Origin: Tetradesmus obliquus
Taxonomy: Eukaryota; Chlorophyta; Chlorophyceae; Sphaeropleales; Scenedesmaceae
Length of the DNA stretch: 64,000 nucleotides
Reading direction: 5' to 3'
NCBI GenBank assembly: GCA_030272155.1
Contig: CP126194.1
Span: forward strand, 4,083,501 to 4,147,500
Made by a program: the position numbers and the translations under genes. Shown piece by piece: positions 34,804-45,750 of the stretch; positions within the stretch are counted from its first letter, which is position 1; each line of letters starts with the position of its first letter. The notes under the pieces are model-generated. The model did not search any database. It worked only from the letters and a program-made list of their open reading frames with translations, and had not been told where the DNA came from.

Positions 34804-37531
34804 ATGATGATGCAGACAGCAGGGCGGTGCATCACGCCACAGCATCCACAGCAGAGTGCATGGGCCAGTGTCAACTGTAAACGCCAGCCATGCTGCTCTG
34901 TCATGTCACAGAAAGCAGAAAGGCGATTACAACTGCAGTGCAGCGCCCAGAAAAGCGTTTCGCCATTTCAGAGCAGCAGCAACAAGCCAGCACAGAGCCA
35001 GGCAGTACAGCAGCAGCAGCAGCAGCAGCAGGCACAGGAGCTGCAGCCAGCGAGCAGCTCATGGCAGCAGGGCATGGCCACACACAAATGGCAGTGGCGG
35101 GACAGCAGCATCAACTATGTGGTGGGTGCACGAGCAGCAGCTTGCACAATTTCATCACTATGCTGCGCCAGGTCAATGGCCCAAACAGCAGGCTGCTCGA
35201 GTTTCCAGGCATCACGAGTTCCCTTCCAGAGTACAGCCTCAGCATCAGAGGATTTTTCAGGTGGTATCAGTGGTATAACCAGAGCTGCTGGGCATGTCGG
35301 TGCAGCACCGTGAGGGCATTTACCATTGACCTAATTCCTTGTGCAATTAATTGCAATTCGTGCAGACTGCTGGCTGTGGCAAGCCTGTGATGCTGGTGCA
35401 TGGCTTTGGCGCGTCTGCTGGGCACTACAGGAAAACCATTCCTTACCTGGCACAAAACGGGTTCAAGGTGAGGTGCCTGCAGCACACCTACTGCCCAGGT
35501 TGCTGGCAATGTTACTGTATCCCTGCCAGGTCAGCACAGATCAGCAAGTAGCGTGAGCTTGCCAGTACTATTCTGTATTCATATGTTGGACTTATGCTAC
35601 CGTGTGGTCTGCAGCAGCTGCGTGGTACAGGGCTCGCCGCCAGTAACATATGCAGCGATTGTACGGCACAATTACATCTGATGCTGCTGCAGGTGTATTC
35701 GATTGACCTGATAGGCTTTGGAGCCAGCGACAAGCCAGTGCAGCAGTACACGATTGAGCTCTGGGCGGAGCTCATAGTGGACTTCATGGCAGAGTTCATG
35801 CCGGGAACTCCCGCTGTGATTGTTGGGAACTCCATCGGATCCCTCAGCTGCCTCACTGCAGCTGCAGCAGCACCTGAGGGGCAGCTGGCTGGCCTGGTGC
35901 TGCTCAACAGTGCAGGAGCAATGTGAGCTGAGCTTTTTTGGAGTTCTTTCACGGGTATCTGGAACAGCATGCTTCAAGTAATGCAGAATTATTTGCAGTG
36001 TGGCAGTGCTGTGTGTAGGCACTATGCATCAATGTGATACTGGTAATGCAGTGTGACGCGAAGGCACAACACCAGCAGCAATGCAACCATGCAGGTTACG
36101 GTGCCAAGCACCCAGCCGGAAGCCACAGCTGCTGCTGCCGTTGCTATTGTGCACTGCCGCCGTCTCTGCTGCTCGCAGGAACAACAAGGGTGTGATCAAC
36201 GACTGGCGTATCGTGCTGGCGCTGCCGCTGCTGCTGCTGATTGACTTCCTGCTCAAAACCCCACCCATCGCGCGAGCACTGTTTGATGCTCTAGCACGGT
36301 GAGTATGGAGCATGCATTGCTGATGCCACAAGCGGAAGCTGTAGCTGGCAGTACACTGCCTTGATGCTCTTGCACTGGGTCAGCAGTTATCAGCTGCTTG
36401 CTTGTTGCTGTGGCCGCAGAGCCGCACTGCGTTGTCACACATCATGCGCACCTACAATTGTCAGCTTGTCAGCATGCATGGCACAGGCACTGATTCACAC
36501 ACTGCTTGTACTGCCACCCAGTGCCTCCCATCATAAAACCTGTCTGCATCCAGGCCTCAACCTGTTCAGGTGTCCGTGTCTGCTGCCTGCTGCGGCACTT
36601 ACGCTTGTGTCTGCGCTGCACACTGCGCAGGCCTGAGACCATCCGGAAGGTGCTGGGTGGTGTGTATGTTGACAAGGCTGCAGTGGATGATGAGCTGGTG
36701 GACATCATCCTGGCGCCGGCATTCACACCAAACGCGCTGGACGTGTTTGTATCGGTGATCACGGGTGAGGGGCACAGCAGGCAGCCGGGCGCAGCCATGG
36801 ACCGCAAGCAGCAGCAGTCGCACAGGCTCAGCTACACAGCTGTCGGCAGTGGGCATGTCTTTTGGGTCTATCCCTGACACTGCTTGCACTGTCTTGTGTT
36901 CTTCCAGAGCTGATTGCTTGCTGTTGACCTTCCTCACAATTGTTTCTCATCTGAGTTGCGCATTTGTTGCTGCAGGCCCTGCTGGCCCCAAGCCCTGGGA
37001 CCTGCTGCCCAAGGTCAGCTGCCCACTGTTTGTGGCCTGGGGAGACACAGACCCCTTCACACCAATCGACGGCCCAGTGGGCAAGTGAGTGGCAGGGGGG
37101 ATGCTGCTGCGCATGCTGCCCTCTTGTACCATGGTTCGATGTTGCGGCATGTTGCTGCAAGTGCCACAGACAGTGTCTCCCTTTTGATGTTGATGTGTTG
37201 GGATGTGATGGGTTTCAGTGAGCTGCTGCAGCTGCGTTGCGGGGTTGTTTCCGCATGCCAGCACAGCCTGCACAAACCGACAGCCATGTGCAGCAGCACT
37301 GCACCCATGCACACATGCACTGCTCAGTGCAGCGCATTAGCTGACTCAGCATGCACGCACATGCTGCTGTTGCCGTGCCTCTGCTGCTGCAGGTACTTCC
37401 TGGATCTCAGCAGCAGCAGGCCTGACACGCAGTTTGCAGTGCTGCCAGGAGTGGGCCACTGCCCACAGGACGACCGGCCAGAGCTGCTGCACGAGCAGCT
37501 GCTGCCTTGGCTGAAGCAGCGGTGGGCTTGA
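34804..37531 (+). CDS. Plastid-type alpha/beta hydrolase (pheophytinase/CLD1-like family)
   Basis: Seven exons join in phase: 34804-35121, 35366-35467, 35693-35922, 36179-36298, 36631-36764, 36976-37084 and 37393-37531, giving 383 residues. Fold marks are INYVTAGCGKPVMLVHGFGASAGH (oxyanion HGFG), VYSIDLIGFGASDKP, nucleophile Ser in VGNSIGS, Asp in WGDTDPFTP and His in GVGHCPQDD, so the triad is complete. A cap region (GVINDWRIVLALPLLLLIDFLLKTPP) has a long hydrophobic stretch. The first 90 residues, rich in Ser, Gln and basic residues, look like a plastid transit peptide plus linker. The sequence most resembles plant chloroplast hydrolases related to pheophytinase and chlorophyll dephytylase; whether it removes phytol from a chlorophyll pigment is not shown. 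Confidence 0.8.
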
Positions 37532-37791
37532 TGCAGTCACAGTCGCTGGCACTAGCAAGGTTGCAGGGTGAGCCTGCTGCGCAAAGGCAGGTTGGTTGTA
37601 GATTGGTTGTAGATTAGGGATGGTCAAGTGCTGCAGGCAGAGCAGGCTGCTGAGCACCAGCTTTGTTGGGTTGCCTAGGCAGGGCTGTGGCGCCTTGTGA
37701 CATGTTGACGCTGTTATTATTGATGTGTGCTTTCTGTTTCAGTTTGCAGCTGGCCATGCGCATGCGGCGGCTGCTGTTTCATAGTGTGCTC

Positions 37792-37796
37792 TGTAA
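37792..37796 (+). terminator. Possible TGTAA polyadenylation signal
   Basis: TGTAA is the common chlorophyte poly(A) signal. This one follows the alpha/beta hydrolase stop by about 260 bp. Such a short motif also occurs by chance. Confidence 0.35.
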
Positions 37797-38607
37797 TGAA
37801 TCACATCTGTTGAAGCCGTGGTTTGTAGCCATGCAATCCATGGTTTGCCGGCTTTGTTTCGTGGCGTATGCTGTGTTGAGCAGCACAATGTGCCTCAGCC
37901 GTTAACGACGTTGTCGAGGCAGGTTGTGGTGCGCTGATCAGGCGTGTGCGCCTTACGACCAGCTTGCCTTTGTTCCCGGAACCGGGCCGTTGATGGACTG
38001 TTTGTGCTCAGACGCTCGTGCACCGTGACGGCACCATCAGCTGTGCTGTAAGCATCTCAGGCAACTTGTCAAACGTTTTTTCGTGGTTGCCAACAAGGCA
38101 GCACCTCCGAGAGCCTGTGCTGCTGGGCCGACGTTGGACTTCATGTAGCAGTTTTACCGTTTTCATGTGTGACACGGCTTGACTTGCTTTTCCTTGTGCC
38201 GCATGACGTCACGGGGCGGATGTGCTCTAGAGCAGATCTGCTGGGTGGCGGTGGCGCCAAGCGCCATGCTGGCCGACATGCACACTGTTACTAACCTACT
38301 AGAGTGCGCCGGCCGTCCCTTGAAGGTGCGCCAACCGCAGCGGTGCAGCGCCACCGGGCTGCAGCAAACACAGGTTGGCAACGTTACACGGCACGTCATC
38401 TGATGTGTAGCTCATACCGCCTAAATAGTAATGGCAGCATCACACACACCACCGTGCACAGCAGCAGCTCCTGTCAACACACCAGGCTCAAGACAGCATG
38501 TGCCGTGGTGCATCAGACTCGGCAGCGCACACATACTGCTGTCGATGCATCAACAGCCTGTGCTGGGGCTGTAGCCGCAACACTACAGAGTGGCATATGT
38601 GCGGCAG

Positions 38608-38944
38608 CGTGCCGCCAGACACGCCATAAACAAACATTGTACCAGAAACAGGCGCACATGCAGCCAGACCAACCGCCCTGGCAAGGCAATAGCAGCTCGC
38701 TCCAGGCGCATGCTGGCCTGCATACCAGCAGCAGTGCTGGTGCCACCTGCACCTGCCACTGGCATATATACAGCAGCCGCCAGACACACCACCACCAAAC
38801 ACTGTACCAGAAACAGGTGCCACCGCAGCCACATGCAGTCAGGCTGGCTGCCTTGGCAAGGCAATAGCAGCATCACCCCTACACACATGCTGGCCTGCAC
38901 AGCAGCAGCAGTGCTGGTGCCGGCTGCATCTGCTGGACAACAAA
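38608..38944. repeat. Imperfect tandem duplication, unit about 166 bp
   Basis: Two copies share gccgccagacac, a ttgtaccagaaacagg-like segment, ttggcaaggcaatagcagc and atgctggcctgc, followed by cagcagcagtgctggtgcc. The copies differ by small indels. Outside any recognised gene. Confidence 0.8.
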
Positions 38945-39219
38945 GTGCAGTGCTGGTGACACAATATGCCACTGTGCCTTCTACCTGGAAGAATGATGCG
39001 ATTGAGTTCATCCCAAACCACACAAGCATATGAGGCTCCTGTTCACACAACTCGACCCATAGCAGGATGTCTGTACATCGCACCACAGCAGCGTCGGTGC
39101 CACCATTTCCACCTGCTTTGTGAACATATGCGTAAAGTGCAGCTGCCATGACATTGCGGAACATGCAGTGAAGGCAAGCTAGCTGCACGCGACCACACTA
39201 AGCATGGCAGCATCTGTCG

Positions 39220-40311
39220 CTATCGCTGCTGCTGCTGCTCGCTGCCTGTCACCAAGTCAATTGCGCTGCCGCTAGGTATGCTCAGGTACCTTGGCAGGTC
39301 CCCACTCCTGCCTTTCGAGAGCCCACGCCCACCACCACCGCTGCTGCTGCTGCTGCTGCTGCCACCCTGCACACCGCTGGTAGCCTTGGCGTGTGCAAAC
39401 ACAACACCTGCTGCCAGTCCTATCAGTACACTGATGACATTATTTGTGCTGGTGGGTACTTTAAACAGCATCATGCCTAGCACAGCCAGTGGGATCTTAT
39501 TGAGTGACCCAACAAGGCTGAACATGGTGGCTGTGGTGCATGATAGGAACCACATAGATGCTATGCTGATCAGAAAGCTCAGCAACGCACTCACGACTGC
39601 TGCTGCTTGGAAGCTGGGGTGTAACAACGCAGGCTCCTTCCATAGCCTCCCTGCCTCACCAGTGGCAAACACGAGTGCTAGTATCATGGGTATTGACAGC
39701 AGGTTGTTATACACAACCATTCCGAGCTCATCTGTGCCGCCCTGCTTGTGTGTGATGATGCTCATCTGGCTAATAACGCCACGCAGCCACAACGAGTATG
39801 CAGCAGTAAACACATTGTTTGCCATCTGCCACGCGTAGCTCGGCCCATCAAACGCCAGGTCCGTTGCTGCTGCTGCCAGAGCAGATGCCAGCATCAGGAA
39901 CAGCGTAACCCACACGCCGGTGCTGTAGCGCTTCCCGAAGAAGTACAGGTCACCGAAGATCACTAGGAAGTTTGTCAAATTCTTGAGCACTGTCACCATT
40001 GCAACACCAATGCCACGCAGTGCATAGAAGCTGCTCCATACCATGCCAACAAACAACACATTCACTGGCAGCCAGAGCCGCAGCAGCCGCAAGCTTAGCG
40101 CTGGCGGGCGCCCAAATCCCAGCAGGTATGACACGCCGACCAACAGGAGCGTAAGCGTACACTGGAAACACAGCAGGCTGGTGGGTGCTGTGAAGTGGAA
40201 TGCTGACAGTGCCGCCTTGTTGAGCAGCGTCATAGAGGCTGACGTGGCACAGAAGCATAGCCCAGACACCAGCTCCTCTGACATGCCTAGGTAGCGGTGT
40301 GAAGCTGTCAT
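39220..40311 (-). CDS. GDP-mannose-type nucleotide-sugar transporter (drug/metabolite transporter superfamily)
   Basis: A single exon of 363 residues, unusual among the multi-exon genes here. About ten hydrophobic helices are visible, starting with LVSGLCFCATSASMTLLNKAAL and LCFQCTLTLLLVGVSYLLG. FSLVGSLNKIPLAVLGMMLF near the end matches the GALNK-type nucleotide-binding motif of VRG4/GONST GDP-mannose transporters, with Ser for Ala. WSSFYALRGIGVAMVTVLKNLTN is the typical central helix pair. The protein probably moves GDP-sugars from cytosol to Golgi lumen in exchange for GMP. The Ser/Gly-rich C-terminal tail is cytosolic in relatives. The start is the first ATG after an in-frame TAG. The exact sugar specificity is inferred. 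Confidence 0.85.
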   Translation of the reverse strand: MTASHRYLGMSEELVSGLCFCATSASMTLLNKAALSAFHFTAPTSLLCFQCTLTLLLVGVSYLLGFGRPPALSLRLLRLWLPVNVLFVGMVWSSFYALRGIGVAMVTVLKNLTNFLVIFGDLYFFGKRYSTGVWVTLFLMLASALAAAATDLAFDGPSYAWQMANNVFTAAYSLWLRGVISQMSIITHKQGGTDELGMVVYNNLLSIPMILALVFATGEAGRLWKEPALLHPSFQAAAVVSALLSFLISIASMWFLSCTTATMFSLVGSLNKIPLAVLGMMLFKVPTSTNNVISVLIGLAAGVVFAHAKATSGVQGGSSSSSSSGGGGRGLSKGRSGDLPRYLSIPSGSAIDLVTGSEQQQQR

Positions 40312-41602
40312 GGTGCTTAACCGCTGCTTGCAGGATTCCTGCTGCTCCTGCTCCTCCTCCTGCTACCGCGCTTGCTGATGCTGTTGCTGCCTGCACTGCC
40401 GCACTTCAGCTCCGTGTTTAAGCTCAGCGTAGATTATCTATCCTGAGTTACGTGATGCCCCACGAGCAAAGGCAGACGGCTGCTATCTGCTGCTGCTGCT
40501 CCTGCTGCTGTTGCACCTGCTCCTCCGTGTCGCCTGTGACAGTGGGGCGAGTAACAACTGAAATACTCTACACACTTCAGTCACTGGACGGGGTGCTGTG
40601 CTATACACGTAACTGCACGGCGTGTGCGACTTCAGCTGTTGCGAACAACCCTTTTCAACCGCTTGCTCAGATTCTCGTCGAGATGGGCTCGATCATGCCA
40701 GTGAAAGCAAAAAGAGCAGCATTTACATAGATGTACAGCCGAACGCCTAGCATGTTACCGCTCCTCACCTTCCAAGAACCCTCAGGGCCTGTACTGCCTG
40801 TGCTGTGGTGCATGTCGAGTGTTGAACGACCAGTAGGCAAGCGGTACCCTCTGATGAAAGAATTGAGAGTAACAAATGGTGATCATACGCAAGGGGTGAG
40901 TGGGTGCACCGATCCTTGCACCAATCAGGCAGAGCCACCAGGGCGTGCTGCCTCAAAATCAGCCAGCCTGGCTGGTACTACATCTGTATCAGACAACAAC
41001 CCAGTGCCGTCTGCCACGATGTTAGCTGATGCCATTCTCATTTCCGGAACCATGCTGTACTGAACAGTTACACGGGCAATCGGTTTCAAGGTCAGCAATA
41101 CGGCATGCGTCAGTCCACTGCACAGTAGACTCAACAATGCACTGGGCCTGGCCACCCACACTCTTCCATGCACACAACTGTCGCTCGGCAAATGCTACAC
41201 CATTTGCTACTAGGTGACCACCACATGCAAACCAGGCTCAGCAAAGCAACACATAGGGGCAGCTGCAACACAGCTCTGCATGCAGCTGGAGCTGTTCTGC
41301 TCCTACCAGGCGCACACAGAGTTGTTGCTTGTCGCACGACAACTGTGAGCAAGCCCATGCCTTAATGCTTTCTCTTTTCAAAACCTGATCACCAACTTCT
41401 CTGCAACAACCGCAATGTAGCAAATCCAGTCAATGCACTGGTTCAACAGGATTCAACCGCCCACTGACGCTCAGGAATGGGTTTGCCTGCACAGCCCCAG
41501 CCCAGCTGCTGCGGCATCAACCATATGCAGCACTCTGCAGCTGGCTGTGTACACGTGCCGATGCAGGCACAATCAAAATCCTGCATTCCACGCATTCACC
41601 CC
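40312..41602. other. Intergenic region upstream of the transporter
   Basis: Should hold the transporter promoter and the 3' flank of the hemerythrin-like gene. Plus-strand ORFs at 40452-40730 and 40731-41063 lack recognisable domains and are probably chance. Confidence 0.45.
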
Positions 41603-43568
41603 TCAGGACTGGTTGTGGCCAGCCGGTGCGTTGCTGTGTGCCGGCCCCATGCCATGGCGCACTGCGTCCCTCAGCTTGTCCAGTGGCGCTGTGAGCGTGT
41701 TGGTGATGATGTTGCCTGTCATGGGCTTGTCGGGCGCCCAGGGGTGTGGGCTGGCAGCAGCAGCAGCAGCAGGAGCAGCAGCAGCAGCGGGGCAGACGGG
41801 AATGCACACGTGAGGGCACAGCAGAGGGCGCAAGAGTCGGGCAAGATGATGGCAAGTCAGGTAGAGGTTGGAAACAGCCACAGCAACAGGAAACAGCATG
41901 CAGCATGCCCAGCACTGCCAGAAGACACCCAGCTACAAGCAGCTGCCACATTGTCCGTATGCACATTGTTGCCATGCAATGCGTGGCAGCTAACACCTTG
42001 CAGCTGCATGCCAGCTCACCGTGTGGGCACGTGCAGCTTGGACTTCTGGAACTTCTCAGCCAGGTGTGCCAGGTCCTCACGCTGCACCAGGCCCGCAAAC
42101 TCCACCAGCATCTCATCCTCCTCCTCCTTGATGTGGTGCTCCAGCGCCTGACAGCATGATTCAAAAAGTGTGTGTGCAGCACAGTGAAGTAGGGTAGGTT
42201 ACATGCAGAAGGGGAGAGGTGCAGGGCAGCGGCTGCATGCAGGTGAGCTTGAACTAGAGCGCTTGTCAGGCAGCGCTGCCTGTCAGGGACACCCTGCAAA
42301 TGGAGAGCCGCCGCAGACTGCACACCATGCTGCGGACGTATGCAGCAGTCAACACATCACACAGCTGGTACAGCGTTTTTTTAATTAAGTAACAGCTGCA
42401 GCTGCAGCAGCACAGGCATTCCTGGTGCTTCCTGGTGCTGTGGTGACCAGAAACTGCCCCCTCAAGCCATCCAGTGCTCACCATCATCAGGATCTTCAGC
42501 TTGTCATTGAAGCCGGGGCTGGTCACTGTCATGGCATCAATGTCGCTCAGGATGTCCTTGAGCGTCTTGTGCTCAGACAGCGCGTGGTCGCGGCACTGCA
42601 GCAACAACGAAATGGGCCGTGCATGGCCGCATATGCGGGTGTGCGTGGCAGGAGCGGCAAAATTTTAAACACAACCTGGTGTGTGCTGCATGAACAGCAG
42701 GATGTGCACGCATTGCAGTATTCGCAGTGCTGCGGCAGCTGCGGTGCAGCCTGGTGCGAGCAACGATTGTGTGAATCTGTGCATAAGCAATTTGCCAACA
42801 GGGCATAGTTAACATAATGCAGTCGCCGGCTGCATCAGGGGAGGCAACATGTATCTTACATAAAACAAGATGTGGTCTCACCCGTGAGCCCATGTGCTTG
42901 GTGAACTCAGGGTACAGCACTTCCTCCTCTGCCAGGCTGTGCACGGTGAGGTCATGGATCAGCTGCAAATACAGTGTACCAATTGATGAAGCAGGTGAGG
43001 CAGCAGCAGCACACTGTTAGGCAGCGCGTGGTTGGTGGATGTGTATGTGGGACAGGACGTGGTTCGAACAGCTTTGCAGATTGCACAACAGTGTCTGCAA
43101 TGCAGATCCCAGGACGGCATGTTATGGTGAATGCACGCTGCAGCTGTGACCACTCTCAGCATACTACATTGTGCGATGTGCACGCACCGGCTGTACGAAC
43201 GAGACTGCTGGCTTGTGCACACTTTCATGATCATGAATTGCATCAAATTACATGCGTCTGTCATTTTTACAGGACCAGCAGCACCTGGGGAGGTGTCTGC
43301 TGCGCCTCACCTGCCACACCAGCGTCTGCTTCTCCTCATCCGCATTGCTCTCCTGGTACTGCCTGTGCAGCGAGAAGAACTGCGCATGATCACGCTTGAT
43401 GTCTGCCAAGATGTTCGGCTTGTTATCTGCGAGCGAGGGCTGCATGGTGCTGCTGAAGTGCCTGAGCAGGCCGCAAGCTGCTGGTGCTGTCCGGAGTTTG
43501 CCAGGGGCTGTCTGCGAGATCTGTAGCTTGAGCAGTGAAAACACAGTGCATGCGTTCCTGGACCGCAT
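41603..43568 (-). CDS. Hemerythrin-like (HHE cation-binding) protein, probably organelle-targeted
   Basis: Five exons join in phase: 43311-43568, 42882-42962, 42482-42595, 42020-42147 and 41603-41750, giving 242 residues. The four-helix hemerythrin pattern supplies metal ligands: RDHAQFFSLHRQY in helix 1, LIHDLTVHSLAEEEVLYPEF (H, then H..xE) in helix 2, CRDHALSEHKTLKDIL in helix 3, ALEHHIKEEEDEMLVEF (H..xE) in helix 4. Hemerythrins bind a di-iron centre and O2; related eukaryotic proteins sense iron or protect against oxidants, and which applies here is unknown. The first 45 residues (RSRNACTVF, then RTAPAACGLLRHFSS) are basic and hydroxylated, like a mitochondrial or plastid presequence. The intron before the last exon ends in a CTG-rich tract. 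Confidence 0.82.
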
Positions 43569-43963
43569 TATGACGGTTTTCTGGCCGAAAAGGTTCGCCG
43601 ATCACATATTGCGATGCCAATGTCAGCGATTGCGGGCAGCCACGTCACAGAAGGTCATGTGACGCTGGACGCGACCTGCTCGATTAGCGGGTCCAGCGTT
43701 TCCAGACGCGAGCATGTGGTTATCGTATGGAAGCGTAAGCTTAAGCTTGGAACTTGGCGGCAAGGTTGTGAGCCTGCACTGAAACCTCGTACAATGCGGG
43801 GTCTGGTGATCATTCACCTCACCTGATTGCATCGCAGCAAAACATTTGTCGAACTTCTTGAACGGAGCAATCAATGCTTGCCCAGGCGCCGTGAACAACT
43901 GGCGGCCCCACCGGTGTGGCAGGACAGCAGCAGATCTGGCACAGGTGGAACCCAGCAATCGAC
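43569..43963. promoter_or_regulatory. Divergent promoter region, hemerythrin-like / MYND gene
   Basis: 395 bp between opposite start codons. It contains an aagcttaagcttgg palindromic stretch at about 43738-43750. No certain core promoter element. Confidence 0.4.
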
Positions 43964-45351
43964 ATGCCGCCCCGGCGTCAGCAGCAGCAGCATGAGCAGG
44001 CGTTGCAGGATCCCGAGGTCACAGCACGCTTGTTACGTACACTGCTGCAGAGCCATTCGGGCTCTGAGCTGCTGCAGCAGCGAGTATCCGCTGCTGATCT
44101 GACGCATGAGCAGCAGAATTTGCTAAGACGCATTGGTGTGCTCCTTACGGAAATGAATGCAGACCTTCAGCAGTTGTGTGCTGCAGCAGCAGCACCAGCA
44201 CCAGGCCGCACGCTTGGCCCCGTGCTGCGCCAGCAGGCTGCACACAGCGCAGGCACTCTGCTGGCTTGGCTGCAGCAGCGGCCAGAGCAGCTGCGGTTTG
44301 ACCTGCTGCAGCAGCGGCTGCAGCAGCCACTGAGCAGGAGGGAAGCATGTGTTCCGCCATTCAGCATCATGGCAGATGTGTGGATTCAGGGCTGCGATTG
44401 CTTAGACATCATGAACACAGCCCTTCTCAATGCTACACAGGCGCCTGCAACCGGCTGCAGTGCAGCCGCCGTTGCAGCAGCAATGCTGCAGCAGCTGCAG
44501 CAGTCAGGTGCGCGCCTGCAAGTTTGCTGCTTGTTTGGAAGCTGCTGTCTTGCAGCAGCTGCAATTGCAGCCGATACTCCGACATGCTGCTGCTGCTGCT
44601 GCTGTTGCAGTTGGCAGGCATACTGTTTGCTGCATCGCTCAAGCCTCTGGAACCTGCGCTTTTTATGATTTTTCGGTCCATGCAGATAGGTAGCTGCATA
44701 TACTCACACATGCACACCTGCAGCACACCTGGCAGTCGCTCCGCTGCAGCTAACCCTGCTTTGATTCTACTGCTGCTGCCGCTGTGCCGCCTGCGCAGGG
44801 CTGCTCAGCAGCATGCACACCAGCTTAGTGCCGCTGGTGCAGACCATCAGACAGCAGTGGACCAGCACATCGCAGGAGTGGTCGCCATGTCAGGCACTGT
44901 TTGAGGCCGTGCGTGCCGTGCTGGGCTTGACAGGAATGGGTGTTCACAAAGCAGGCATGCTGTTGCCTGCTGCAGTCCAGCACACTGCGCTGCAAGGCAC
45001 CATGCAGTTACTGCAGCAGCTGCAGGGCTGCGGAGCGCTGCTGCCAGCTGCAGCGGCAGCCACAGGTGCAGCTGGCAGCAGCATTGGCAGAGGCAGCAGC
45101 AGCATCAGCAGCAGCATCAGCAGCAGCAGCAGCAGCAGCAGCAGTATTACTAGCATGTACTCAGAGTACATTCTAGCACAGTGTGCTGCTGCAACTTTGG
45201 TGTATGGGCTTGTTGGCTTGCTTCGACAGCAGCAGCTCCTAGCAGATGCTGCTCAACAGGCAGTACAGCTGCTGCTTGACCAAGCAGTTCAGGAGTTGCT
45301 GCTGCAGCCCCTGGTTGCTTTTGTCAAGCTGCTGCGCCAGCACCTTGAAGC

Positions 45352-45415
<64 letters not shown>

Positions 45416-45715
45416 GGGGTGCCATTGCTGCGCGTTCTGACCATTCCTGCCTTCTATAAAGACATGCTGCTGCCAGGTGGCCAGGCTTACCTGGAGGCAG
45501 CAGCAGATTGCTGCCAATGAACCTCAGCAGCCCCACAGATGGTGGCACGGACAGAACCTGGGCATAAGGCAAGATGGCTCTTGCTGCGCTGTCTGCCGGC
45601 TTGCAGGAAATTGAGCTGAGCGAACTGCAAGAGGAGGCATGTGACAGGGTTGTGCTTTCGGCAGCTGCTACGCGCATGGTGATGGAGCTGCAGCTGCTGG
45701 CTGCTGATGCAGTGC

Positions 45716-45750
<35 letters not shown>

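Larger units (their letters stand above)
37532..39219. other. Intergenic region between convergent genes, with tandem repeats
   Basis: 3' flanks of the hydrolase and of the transporter. A TGTAA, the usual green-algal poly(A) signal, occurs at 37792-37796, 261 bp after the hydrolase stop. An imperfect tandem duplication lies at 38608-38944. No exon recognised. Confidence 0.5.

Noticed and set aside
40452-41063. Two consecutive plus-strand ORFs upstream of the transporter gene
   Set aside because: Composition is unlike the other genes, with no domains and no supporting splice sites.
43050-43075. tRNA gene (ggttcgaa, B-box-like)
   Set aside because: No matching A box, acceptor stem or cloverleaf around it.
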